NCBI GenBank assembly: GCA_002327785.1
Contig: DCUI01000097.1
Location: 1-31,169, forward strand
Length of the DNA: 31,169 nucleotides
Direction: 5' to 3'
Source of the DNA: Phycisphaerales bacterium UBA2218
GTDB taxonomy: Bacteria; Planctomycetota; Phycisphaerae; Sedimentisphaerales; Anaerobacaceae
Shown here: positions 16,922 to 25,442 of the stretch, in pieces
Layout of the letters: the number at the start of each line of letters is the position of its first letter
Position numbering within the stretch: the stretch's first letter is position 1
Notes under the pieces: generated by a model
Databases searched by the model: none
The model's input: only the letters and a program-made list of their open reading frames with translations
Told to the model about the DNA's origin: nothing
Program-made: the position numbers and the translations under genes

Positions 16922-17698
16922 ATGATGAGCCGGAAAGACCAGACGGACATGGGAGGACTGCAAGGGGCGTTCCTGACGACCCACTGGTCCTTGATCGAGG
17001 GGATCCGAGAGCATCAGGACAAGGATCGGTCCCTCATTGGTCTGTTGCTGGAGCGCTACTGGAAGCCGGTCTACTGCTACCTGCGGCGGAAGGGCTACCC
17101 CAACGAGGAGGCCAAGGACCTCACCCAGGCGTTCTTTCACGAGATCGTGCTCATCCGGCCCCTGGTCGAGCGTGCGGACCCCACCAAGGGGCGTTTTCGC
17201 TCATTCCTGCTGCATGCCCTGGATCAGTTCATCATCGACCAGAAGCGCAAGGAATCCGCCCGGAGGCACATCCCCAGGGACAAGCTCGTTCCGCTCGACA
17301 TCGCCGACCTGCCCGAGCTGCCGGAGATGGTTCTCGAACGCAGCCCCGAGGATTGCTTTGCGTATGCGTGGAAATCCGAACTTCTGGACCGGACACTGGC
17401 CCAAGTACAGGCCGACTGCGAACGCGAGGGCCTGCAAACACATTGGTGCCTCTTTCGCGACAAGGTACTCCGGCCCACGTTGGGCGACAGCGAATCAGAG
17501 ACCATGAAGGTCGTCGCCGCCCGTTACGGGATCGAGAGCGAGTCAACGGCCTTCAACATGCTGCTCACCGTGAAGCGCCGGTTCAAGGCCGCGCTGCGGA
17601 TGAACCTCCGCAGCACCGTACTCGCGGAAGAGGACATTGACGATGAATGGCAGGAAATCCTCAGACTAGTCGGAGAAAATGAGCAAAAACGGCTGTAA
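16922..17698 (+). CDS. ECF-like sigma factor 3 (planctomycete type)
   Basis: 258 residues from ATG at 16922, placed after GGGG; the next ATG (16925) aligns exactly with the start of the paralogue at 24607, and an in-frame GTG at 16883 is unlikely. It is an ECF-like sigma factor of the longer type seen in planctomycetes. Region 2: LIGLLLERYWKPVYCYLRR, then AKDLTQAFFHEIV and GRFRSFLLHALDQFI at about residues 38-115. A region-4-like helix-turn-helix is near 195-235 (VVAARYGIES, then FNMLLTVKRRFKAAL). The central 120-190 segment is unusually long for an ECF factor. It shares most of region 2 with factor 4 and starts DQTDMGG as that one does. The kinase gene follows after 71 nt with no terminator, so the two are presumably one transcript. 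Confidence 0.85.
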   Translation: MMSRKDQTDMGGLQGAFLTTHWSLIEGIREHQDKDRSLIGLLLERYWKPVYCYLRRKGYPNEEAKDLTQAFFHEIVLIRPLVERADPTKGRFRSFLLHALDQFIIDQKRKESARRHIPRDKLVPLDIADLPELPEMVLERSPEDCFAYAWKSELLDRTLAQVQADCEREGLQTHWCLFRDKVLRPTLGDSESETMKVVAARYGIESESTAFNMLLTVKRRFKAALRMNLRSTVLAEEDIDDEWQEILRLVGENEQKRL

Positions 17699-17769
17699 GC
17701 TTTCGGAGAATAGTAGGCAGGGGCCTGGTTGCACTCGGTCCTGAGACAACAACGAGTCGGCGTACCGCC

Positions 17770-20700
17770 ATGAAAGACGATTCATCGGCATTCGGGGCAG
17801 ACCCCAAGCGAATCAATGAGCTGCTCGCCTGGCCCTTGGGCGAGGACTCGGACGGCGCTGCTGCGGCCTCGGTGGAACAATTCGCGGAGGCGCCCGGTGG
17901 TTACGTTGGACGCTACAGGCTGGTGCGCATCTTGGGCGAGGGCGGCATGGGTGTGGTCTATCTCGCCGAGCAGCTCGAACCGATCCGGCGCCAAGTCGCT
18001 CTGAAGGTGATCAAACCGGGTATGGACTCCCAGCGGGTGATCGCGCGGTTCGAGGCCGAGCAGCAGGCCCTGGCCACGATGGATCATCCCCATGTGGCGA
18101 GCATCTTCGACGCGGGGCTGGCCCCGAGCGGACGACCCTATTTCGTCATGGAGTACGTCAAGGGCACCCCCATCACCGAGTACTGCGACAACCACCAATT
18201 GACGGTCGAAGAACGTCTCACCCTTTTCCTGCATGTCTGCGAGGCGATCCAGCATGCCCACCAGAAGGGGATCATCCATCGGGACGTGAAACCATCCAAC
18301 ATTCTGGTCACCGTCCAGGACCAGGAAGCCTCGCCGCGTGTGATCGACTTCGGTGTCGCCCGGGCCATCGGAACCCCGCTGACGGAGCGGACTCTCTATA
18401 CGGAAGATGGCCAGCTTCTGGGCACACCCGAATACATGAGCCCGGAGCAGGCGGACCTGGGGAACCCGGATATCGACACCCGCACCGACGTGTATTCTCT
18501 CGGCGTCCTCCTCTACGAACTGCTTGCCGGTATCTTGCCCTTTGACCGAAAGACCCTTCGCGAGGGTGGCATCGACCACGTCCGCCATGTGATCCGTGAG
18601 CAGGAGCCGGCGACGCCCAGCACGAAGTTGAACAGAACGTCGGCGGCCGAGTCCAGCGAGGCGGCTCGGCGACGCCGGACCGATGTGCGAACACTGCAAT
18701 ACAAGCTCCGGGGCGACCTGGACTGGATCACTCTCAAGGCCATGGAGAAGGACCGTACACGGCGCTACGCCAGTGTCGAGACCCTGGCCGCAGATATCCG
18801 CAGCCACCTGAACCACCAGCCGGTCACGGCCGCGCCGCCCGGCTTCGCTTACCGCGTCAGGAAGTTCATACGACGCCATCGGCAGGAGATTGTGGGTGGG
18901 GCGGCAGTTGTCATCATCCTGGCGATGGCTCTCTGGGCCCTCCGCACCTCCGTTCAGGCTGGTCGACAGCGTCTCTATGCCGAGACTGTGGAGCACCAAC
19001 GCGCCTTGGCCGAGGCTCAGGAGGCATTCAATGCGCGCGAGCTCGCCGCAGCAAAGGACGCCGTCGCACCTCTCTTGCGGAGTCCGCACGTGGGTTCCCA
19101 AGCGACGCTCCTGCACGCACAGTTGCTCCTGGAAGACCAGGATTCTGCCAGGGCCATCGCCGCGCTCGATAGCCTGCTCGACGCTCCGGCGGATGTCTCC
19201 GGACAGGCACACTCTATTCTGGCAACCATCTACTACCATCAAGCGGGTTCATCACTCGGCCATGCGACCGAGACCGTTCAGCGTTGGCAGCACCATCGGG
19301 CCGAGGCCGAGAGGCGGATTGGCGGTACGGCACAAGACTACTTCCTCAAGGCGTGTGCGACGTCGATTGTCAGCGAGAAGCTCGATCTGCTCGACAAAGC
19401 ACTGCAACAGAACAGGCAGCACTACGATTCGCTCCGGGAGAGGGCCTACATTCGCCTGGCTCAACATGATTACGAAAAGACACTGCGGGATGCCGACCGC
19501 ATGCAGAGCATTCGCCCGGAGGATCCCCAGGGGTACTTTCTGAGCGCCACCGCCCTGCGGGCGCTGCGCCGGTTCGACGAGGCGCTCGCGGACCTGGACA
19601 CCGCTATCGGCCTTGAACCGAGCGAGGCCAGGTTCTGCATCGCCCGCTGGCAAACCTACACGCGTATGGGGCGACACGAGGCCGCGCTGGCCGACATACG
19701 CCGGTGTGTGGAGCTGGAGCCCCAGGATACGCTACACCCCGTCAGACTCGCGGCGACGCTGACGGCGTTGGGGCGGTATCACGAGACGGACACGGTCTAC
19801 GAACAATACCTTAATCGGCCGGACCTGGGCGTAGGATTCGGCACCAGCCTCATCGGCTCGCAAAGCAAGACCCTTTTCGATATGCAGTTCGCCAAACTGA
19901 CGTACGACATGTTGGCATCCGGAATCACTCCATACCCATCTGCGAATCCGCCGGTCGGCCCTGCCTACAAAGATGTGTACTTGGCCCAGCAGCTCTTCCA
20001 CGAATTCAGTCAGAACGGCCGGCGCGTGGTTTCCCAGGGGTTCCATCCTTCCTGGTCGCCGGATGGCACCAAGCTGCTGTACGCTATGGGCTTTGCCAGC
20101 ATCAACGCTGTGGCTCTGCTGGATCTTGAAACCGGTCGCACGGAACTGCTGACCATCCCGGGCAAAGACCCCGAATGGTCGCCCGACGGCCGGCACGTTG
20201 CCTTCGTCAGAGCACGGACACTGCTGCCTCCGCAGCGTCTTGCCGGGCTGGGGGTCGAGACGTTTCGCTCGGGATACGGCCCCGTAAACACGAGCGATGA
20301 TGAGGTGTGGGTGATGAACATGGAGACTAGGCGGCAGCATCGCATCGCCAGTGGGGGCTGGCCGCACTGGGGCAAGGAGCCGAGCCGGCTGTACTACACG
20401 TCCCGCCGCGATGGGACGCTGTATTCCATTGCCATCGATGACGAGGGGGCCCAGCCACAGATCGTCCTGCGTGGTTGCAGCGCGTTTCCGGTCGTATCTC
20501 CGAACGAGCGCTATGTCGCCGACCATGAATTCCGCGAGCTCCGTATCAGGGACCTGGCCAAAGGAAAGGTCGTACGACGTTGGCTGATCCCTCCAAGGAA
20601 CCGCGTCGGGCTGTTCGTCAATTGGTCCCCGGACAGCCGTGAGTTGAGCGTCTGTGGCTGGGACGGCTCGGAGACGGGTCTCTGGGTCTTTAACATGGAG

Positions 20701-21867
20701 ACGGAAGGTGCCGCCAAGGTCGCAGGATTGCCGGCCGCCATGGGGCGATGGTCCGGCGGAGCAGATCCCAAACTGGCCGTAGCTTTCAGCATGCCGCTCA
20801 ACGAAATCTGGATCTGGGATTTGGAGCCTCATGCGGGCACAGCAGCGTCCTTCGCATCCCCCCAGAACGTGGAAGAGCACTGCCGCACAGAGATCGAGCG
20901 ATGTGGCAAGATCCTGGCGGTGGACCCACATCACGTCGATATGCACTACCTCCGTGTGGACAACGCCCTGTGGATCCGCCATGAGCGCACGCAGGAGTTT
21001 TTGGCAGAATTCGAGGAGGCGTTAGAGCCGGAGGAGTTCTCCGCTGGTAGCTGTCGGGCCTTCTGCGCTCTTGTATTGAGCAGCGCTGCGGAGATTCAAC
21101 AGCGCCTGATGCCGATGGTCAGGCTCCTGGCGCGCAAAGCCGTCGAGAAGGAGCCCGGGTATGCGCGGACCCTGGCGCCAGCGTTCTACTTCGCCGGACA
21201 TCACGCCGAAAGCTACGAACTGTTCCACGGATACTCTGACACGGCGGCCGGCGGTAGCCACTACGACAGAGTCAAAGACACCTACGTAGTGACTAGCCTC
21301 GGTGTGGACATATGGGAGACCATTGACGATTTCCATTTCGCTCATCAGACCCTGCATGGTGATGGTTCGATCACGGCCCGCATCGACGGGATCGAGCCTG
21401 TGCACGACTGGACCAAAGCGGGCGTCATGATCCGTAACACGCTCGACGCGAGATCCGCAAACGCCATGGTGCTCGTCACACCGGTGGGTCGAGTGTCGTT
21501 TCAGAACAGACCGGACCAGGGCGGCCGCACGCATGGCACCTGGACACCGCCAGGAGCAGTGCAGCTTCCCCACTGGGTAAGGCTGACCCGGGAGGGAAGC
21601 CACCTCACCGCAGAGCATTCCCCCGACGGCGCAAACTGGCACGCTGTACAATCAGGCAGCGAATCCGATGAGTCCGTGTCGATGAACATCCCAATGAATG
21701 AGACTGTCCATATCGGCTTGGCGGTGACCTCGCACGATCCCTCCCACCCGGCTACCGCTCATTTCTCAGACGTGAAGATCACCGGCGCCGTATTGCCCGG
21801 CGGACCATTCCATCGCTCCGTGGATATTTGCTTCCAGGTTCCTTCGCCGGGGGATGGGATACAATAG
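17770..21867 (+). CDS. Membrane Ser/Thr kinase with TPR, PD40 propeller and lectin-like domains (kinase 3)
   Basis: 1365 residues; ATG at 17770 has no clear ribosome binding site but aligns with the start of kinase 4. Catalytic domain about 48-345: GEGGMGVVY (56-64), lysine in VALKVI (79), HRDVKPSN (170-177), DFG (193-195), GTPEYMSPEQ. One transmembrane helix, about 373-391 (IVGGAAVVIILAMALWALR). TPR-type repeats about 410-690 (LRALRRFDEALADLDTAI; IGLEPSEARF). A TolB-like PD40 propeller about 750-1020 (FHPSWSPDGTKLLYAMG; NWSPDSRELSVCGW). A helical stretch to about 1170. A C-terminal concanavalin-like domain at about 1175-1340 (HDWTKAGVMIRNTLD; VRLTREGSHLTAEHSPDG) resembling DUF1349-type lectin folds. 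The three sensor types in one kinase are unusual. The repeats and lectin domain are predicted extracytoplasmic and could bind a glycan; the partner is probably sigma-like factor 3, encoded 71 nt upstream. Confidence 0.93.
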   Translation: MKDDSSAFGADPKRINELLAWPLGEDSDGAAAASVEQFAEAPGGYVGRYRLVRILGEGGMGVVYLAEQLEPIRRQVALKVIKPGMDSQRVIARFEAEQQALATMDHPHVASIFDAGLAPSGRPYFVMEYVKGTPITEYCDNHQLTVEERLTLFLHVCEAIQHAHQKGIIHRDVKPSNILVTVQDQEASPRVIDFGVARAIGTPLTERTLYTEDGQLLGTPEYMSPEQADLGNPDIDTRTDVYSLGVLLYELLAGILPFDRKTLREGGIDHVRHVIREQEPATPSTKLNRTSAAESSEAARRRRTDVRTLQYKLRGDLDWITLKAMEKDRTRRYASVETLAADIRSHLNHQPVTAAPPGFAYRVRKFIRRHRQEIVGGAAVVIILAMALWALRTSVQAGRQRLYAETVEHQRALAEAQEAFNARELAAAKDAVAPLLRSPHVGSQATLLHAQLLLEDQDSARAIAALDSLLDAPADVSGQAHSILATIYYHQAGSSLGHATETVQRWQHHRAEAERRIGGTAQDYFLKACATSIVSEKLDLLDKALQQNRQHYDSLRERAYIRLAQHDYEKTLRDADRMQSIRPEDPQGYFLSATALRALRRFDEALADLDTAIGLEPSEARFCIARWQTYTRMGRHEAALADIRRCVELEPQDTLHPVRLAATLTALGRYHETDTVYEQYLNRPDLGVGFGTSLIGSQSKTLFDMQFAKLTYDMLASGITPYPSANPPVGPAYKDVYLAQQLFHEFSQNGRRVVSQGFHPSWSPDGTKLLYAMGFASINAVALLDLETGRTELLTIPGKDPEWSPDGRHVAFVRARTLLPPQRLAGLGVETFRSGYGPVNTSDDEVWVMNMETRRQHRIASGGWPHWGKEPSRLYYTSRRDGTLYSIAIDDEGAQPQIVLRGCSAFPVVSPNERYVADHEFRELRIRDLAKGKVVRRWLIPPRNRVGLFVNWSPDSRELSVCGWDGSETGLWVFNMETEGAAKVAGLPAAMGRWSGGADPKLAVAFSMPLNEIWIWDLEPHAGTAASFASPQNVEEHCRTEIERCGKILAVDPHHVDMHYLRVDNALWIRHERTQEFLAEFEEALEPEEFSAGSCRAFCALVLSSAAEIQQRLMPMVRLLARKAVEKEPGYARTLAPAFYFAGHHAESYELFHGYSDTAAGGSHYDRVKDTYVVTSLGVDIWETIDDFHFAHQTLHGDGSITARIDGIEPVHDWTKAGVMIRNTLDARSANAMVLVTPVGRVSFQNRPDQGGRTHGTWTPPGAVQLPHWVRLTREGSHLTAEHSPDGANWHAVQSGSESDESVSMNIPMNETVHIGLAVTSHDPSHPATAHFSDVKITGAVLPGGPFHRSVDICFQVPSPGDGIQ

Positions 21868-21872
21868 ACAGG

Positions 21873-21901
21873 CGTGTAGCACCTGATATCGCTGCTACGC
21901 G
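21873..21901. terminator. Hairpin between convergent genes
   Basis: Nine-bp stem with one G-U wobble (21873-21881 with 21893-21901, 11-nt loop), located just after kinase 3 (stop at 21867, plus) and before the stop of the DUF362 gene (21939, minus). The position fits a shared terminator; there is no T run on either side. Confidence 0.4.
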
Positions 21902-21938
21902 GAGCGCCGATGTGCTAACCGCGGTCCAACCTGCCGTC

Positions 21939-24422
21939 CTACTGGAAGGCCGGAGCTTGTTCATCACAGCCGATGTCGGGACGTGTGCTAACAATGCGTG
22001 GGTCGCCGTCCATGTCCGTCGTGAGCCATCCAAAGATTGCCTCCGCGATGCCTGCATCCACACAGGCCGAATCTCCACAGAGGTGGTAGTCGCCGTGGAC
22101 CCAACTATATGTCACCTCGGCGATGGAAGTCCAGAAGCCCGGCGTGACGAAACCTGGCTCAACATCGACATTACCCGCCCCGGGGTAGCTGCCCTCGATG
22201 TTGCAGCCGCTGACCGTGGCGGCGTGGGCGTCGATCTGGGGGATGCCACCACCGAGACCGTTGGCGTACACGATGGAGTTGACGACGACCGGATCGCCAC
22301 CCGAGATACCCTCTCTGGCATTGCCCACGATGGTGCAGTGCAGAACGGTGGCGCAGTTGTACTTGGTAACTCGGCCGCCGGATGCGGACCCCATCTCGAT
22401 CCCGGCCCCGCCGTTGCCGGCGACGATGCAGTTGGCGAAAGTCGGGTTGGCGACGTCCGTCTCCCAGAGCTTGATGCCGGCCTCGGCGTTGTCCAGGATG
22501 CGACAGTTGCGGACCGTCGGGGAGGAAGCGCGGCAGTAGATGCCCTGCGTGGCGCCGGTGATGGTGAAGCCTGCGAGCACCGAGTTGGTGTCTTCGCAGG
22601 CGCCGAATACAACGGCCTGCACTCCGCCATCAATGATCGTGGCCGCAACGACGGCCGGATCGTCCGGGTCCTCCGAGCGGATGGTCACGGCCTTGCCGGC
22701 GAAGCTGACACTCTCCCTGTACACGCCCGGGGCGGCCACGATCTGGTCCCCATCGTTCGCCTCCTCGATGGCGTGGGAGATGAAATCGTACCGTGCACCC
22801 TGCGTCATGTTCCGCACGGGACCGTCTTCACTGGCAAGCGACGGCGCGACCAGTTCGATCCCGTCGCCGATACCGAGGTTCCGGGAGTACTTCCTCTCCA
22901 CGGCGTTGTTCCAGTGCTCATGAACCCCGAGACTCGCCAGCGGTATGCCGTCACGTTCCGGATCATAGAAGGTCCCGGAAGGAGGACTGTCCGCCTGTGC
23001 CATCTCGTGCAGATAGTTCTCCGGCCGGCCGACGACCTGGGTGCATCTCGGCTCATTCCGCAGGAAATCGAATCCCACCGAGTCGATCGCCACCGGGTCC
23101 TGCGAGGCGAGTATCCCAGAAAACCAGTCATCGCCGAAAGAAACCCATTTCATAACGTTAGTGCTCTCATGCTCGGCCGGATACAATCCATCAATGAAAT
23201 ACAGCAGTGTTTTGCCGGCCAGATGCCTGTGCCCGTCCAGCTCGACCAGGACATTGTATGTGTCCATGGGTTTGCTGCGACCACCATAAGGATGCAGCGG
23301 TTCAGGTGTCCAACCTTGATGTGTCGAGGCGGAAAGGAAACGAACCGAGCCCAGATGGTTCTTGCCACACAGGGTAATTCCACAGCCGGTGTGGGGTCTA
23401 AGTAGCGCCATGTTGACCAGGTACTTGGCCTCGGTAACGCAGCGGGGCAGATACGCCGTCCCCCCGTTCGTGTAGACCGGTTGGTTCGGATCGTGTACGG
23501 CGGCCATCCGTCCGTTGCGGGCCAGATCCGGCGCGACGACAAAGCTCACGGACTGGAAATTCGGGTCGGGGTTACTCCGGACCTTGTTGTGGATCGGATC
23601 GCCGATGTACCGGGAAGCGTCGTAGACGGTGATGGCCGAACCGGGGATTCGTGCCACGTTGATGAGTTGATCCAGAAATGCGTACACCACGTGAGGACTG
23701 GGCATGCCAGCGGCCGGTCCCCAGGCGCCGCCGGCATCTTGATTGAGATTGATCTTGATGGCGATCTTTTCTCCTTGTTGGTAGCCGGTGCCCCCGAAGC
23801 CATTTGTCTGGTTGAAGTGTCGGAACAAGGCATCCCATGCCAGTACGTCATCGGATTGACCGGTCAGGGCTCGAACAGCTTTGGATACCATGGAATCGAC
23901 GACACTCTGATTGGTGTTGTCGTCATCCCACCAGCTACCGGTGGAGCCGTCCCAACTCGTTGCCGCAGGGTCTCGGACCCATACGACACGGCCCGGATAA
24001 ATGCCCCGGGCAATACCCATGGGACTGTTCGCCGGCTCGGCAGTAACGCCCCCCGCCCCGGCAGGATTGCTGCTTGTCACGCTCAGAGCCCCCCAAATCA
24101 GCATGACAGCTACGGCGGCGCAGAGGCCTGCCATGAGGTATCTTGATTGACTCAGCAACCACCGTGCCCGCCGATACGCCAACGATGACCCGGCGAGCCC
24201 GAGGAGCCACACGACGAAACCGCTGGCCAGCGGCGCCGCCATCCGCTGACAGGGATACGTCGCCCGCGATGGCTTCGGGATCACCCGGATCAGGAACCAG
24301 GCGAGTGAAACCAAGCCTGTCAGTGGCAAGACCCAGCGGGCCCAACAATATCTCCTGGCTCTGACCGGGCGACCGGTCTTTGGGCACAAGCGTTCATCAT
24401 CGGTTTTTCCTTTAGGTACCAT
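21939..24422 (-). CDS. Membrane-anchored DUF362 / right-handed beta-helix protein
   Basis: 827 residues from ATG at 24422, preceded by AGGAG at 7 nt; a start at 24455 has no such site. Residues 1-112 hold three hydrophobic segments (VLPLTGLVSLAWFLIRVI, LASGFVVWLLGLAGSSLAY, LMAGLCAAVAVMLIWGALSV) with the motif PKPSRATYPCQR between the first two, typical of a DUF362 subgroup. Residues about 215-520 are DUF362, including LLRPHTGCGITLCGKNHLGS, matching the family L..H...G.T...KN..G signature. About 565-790 is a right-handed parallel beta-helix (GDQIVAAPGVYRESVSFAG; ILDNAEAGIKLWET; IVGNAREGISGGDPVVVNS), and the end (YHLCGDSACVDAG, DGDPRI, PDIGCDE) is the usual tail of this beta-helix type. The DUF362 function is not known; the helix suggests polysaccharide binding or cleavage, without an identified active site. 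It diverges from sigma-like factor 4 and may be regulated with it. Confidence 0.88.
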   Translation of the reverse strand: MVPKGKTDDERLCPKTGRPVRARRYCWARWVLPLTGLVSLAWFLIRVIPKPSRATYPCQRMAAPLASGFVVWLLGLAGSSLAYRRARWLLSQSRYLMAGLCAAVAVMLIWGALSVTSSNPAGAGGVTAEPANSPMGIARGIYPGRVVWVRDPAATSWDGSTGSWWDDDNTNQSVVDSMVSKAVRALTGQSDDVLAWDALFRHFNQTNGFGGTGYQQGEKIAIKINLNQDAGGAWGPAAGMPSPHVVYAFLDQLINVARIPGSAITVYDASRYIGDPIHNKVRSNPDPNFQSVSFVVAPDLARNGRMAAVHDPNQPVYTNGGTAYLPRCVTEAKYLVNMALLRPHTGCGITLCGKNHLGSVRFLSASTHQGWTPEPLHPYGGRSKPMDTYNVLVELDGHRHLAGKTLLYFIDGLYPAEHESTNVMKWVSFGDDWFSGILASQDPVAIDSVGFDFLRNEPRCTQVVGRPENYLHEMAQADSPPSGTFYDPERDGIPLASLGVHEHWNNAVERKYSRNLGIGDGIELVAPSLASEDGPVRNMTQGARYDFISHAIEEANDGDQIVAAPGVYRESVSFAGKAVTIRSEDPDDPAVVAATIIDGGVQAVVFGACEDTNSVLAGFTITGATQGIYCRASSPTVRNCRILDNAEAGIKLWETDVANPTFANCIVAGNGGAGIEMGSASGGRVTKYNCATVLHCTIVGNAREGISGGDPVVVNSIVYANGLGGGIPQIDAHAATVSGCNIEGSYPGAGNVDVEPGFVTPGFWTSIAEVTYSWVHGDYHLCGDSACVDAGIAEAIFGWLTTDMDGDPRIVSTRPDIGCDEQAPAFQ

Positions 24423-24466
24423 CGCCAAACTCCTTGAATTACATCTCCGAAACACGCTTCGATTCT

Positions 24467-24483
24467 GATTCTGCCTGAGAATC
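24467..24483. promoter_or_regulatory. Inverted repeat in the divergent DUF362 / sigma-like 4 region
   Basis: Perfect 6-bp arms GATTCT (24467-24472) and AGAATC (24478-24483) with a 5-nt spacer, preceded by an adjacent direct copy of GATTCT at 24461. It lies 45 nt upstream of the DUF362 start. It could be an operator but is short enough to be chance. Confidence 0.2.
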
Positions 24484-24533
24484 CGCAGGAAGACGGTCTT
24501 TGGTGCGCCGGCGGGCCGTTCTGTTCATAAAAA

Positions 24534-24562
24534 TTCCGCGACAAAGGCATCAGCGGTATAAT
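24534..24562 (+). promoter_or_regulatory. Predicted promoter of sigma-like factor 4 / kinase 4
   Basis: A perfect TATAAT (24557-24562) lies 44 nt before the sigma start codon, with TTCCGC (24534-24539) 17 nt upstream; this -35 is a poor sigma-70 match. The element aligns without gaps to the promoter before sigma-like factor 3, sharing TTCnnCGACA and TATnAT. Confidence 0.5.
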
Positions 24563-24606
24563 GAACTGTCAGATGGAGCACGACGATGTGTTGGGGAGTA
24601 GACGCC

Positions 24607-25374
24607 ATGGCGTTTCGCGATCAGACAGATATGGGTGGAACAGCAGAGACCTTTCTGACGACCCATTGGTCTCTGATCGATGGTATTCAGCAGCAGCCCG
24701 ACCCTGAGCGGGCGATGATCGGCCTGCTGCTGCAACGGTACTGGAAGCCGGTGTACTGCTATCTGCGCCGTAGCGGTTATGGCAACGAGCAGGCCAAGGA
24801 CCTGACGCAGGGGTTCTTTCACGAGGTAGTGCTCGGCCGAGACCTCATCCAGCGAGCCGACCCGTCGAAAGGCCGCTTTCGCTCCTTTGTGCTCCACGCC
24901 CTGAAGCAATACGTGATCGATATGCAGCGACGGCAGTCGACCCAAAGGCATATCCCGCCCGAGAAAATCGTCCCCCTGGATATCGCGCACCCGCCGGCCC
25001 AGATCGAGACGATGAACACCCTCGATGCCGAACAGAGCTTCAACTACGCCTGGAAGGCGGACCTGCTCGACCGTGTCCTGGCCGAAATGCATGATCGCTA
25101 TGTTCGACAGGGCATGGAGACCCATTGGGCCGTCCTTCAAGACCGGCTCATAGGACCCGTCATGGGCGATTCACCGCCTGTGCCCTACGCGGAGATCTGT
25201 CAACGACACGGCATCGAGAATGAGATCGTTGCCGCGAACATGCTCAAAACCGCCAAGCGCCTCTTCCGGAGCATCCTGGAGAAGCATGTGCGGCAAACCG
25301 TCGAATGCGGCGAGGCTGTTGAGGAAGAACTGCAGGGAGTTTTCGGATTTCTGGGCAGCAGGCGCACCCGATGA
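24607..25374 (+). CDS. ECF-like sigma factor 4 (planctomycete type)
   Basis: 255 residues from ATG at 24607, chosen over an in-frame upstream ATG at 24586 because GGGGAG lies 8 nt before it and because the paralogue aligns here (DQTDMGG). Region 2 is at about residues 34-110 (MIGLLLQRYWKPVYCYLRR, AKDLTQGFFHEVV, GRFRSFVLHALKQYVID); a region-4-like helix-turn-helix lies at about 195-235 (YAEICQRHGIENEIVAANM, then KTAKRLFRSIL). Long central segment as in factor 3. The two are clear paralogues over nearly the full length, each followed at about 70 nt by a kinase gene, so the pairs arose by duplication as units. Transcribed away from the DUF362 gene. Target promoters are unknown. Confidence 0.85.
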   Translation: MAFRDQTDMGGTAETFLTTHWSLIDGIQQQPDPERAMIGLLLQRYWKPVYCYLRRSGYGNEQAKDLTQGFFHEVVLGRDLIQRADPSKGRFRSFVLHALKQYVIDMQRRQSTQRHIPPEKIVPLDIAHPPAQIETMNTLDAEQSFNYAWKADLLDRVLAEMHDRYVRQGMETHWAVLQDRLIGPVMGDSPPVPYAEICQRHGIENEIVAANMLKTAKRLFRSILEKHVRQTVECGEAVEEELQGVFGFLGSRRTR

Positions 25375-25442
25375 GCGAGTCCTGCGGATATCTCCACACA
25401 AGACTCAACACAGATGGGACATTCTCGACGTGAAAGACAACC

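Noticed and set aside
17782..20982. Long open frames on the minus strand opposite kinase 3 (17782-19242 and 19732-20982)
   Set aside because: They mirror the codons of a clear kinase gene in GC-rich DNA; they lack any recognisable domain or ribosome binding site.
21828..23405. 525-codon plus-strand frame opposite the DUF362 gene
   Set aside because: The opposite frame encodes complete DUF362 and beta-helix domains; this one is composition-driven.
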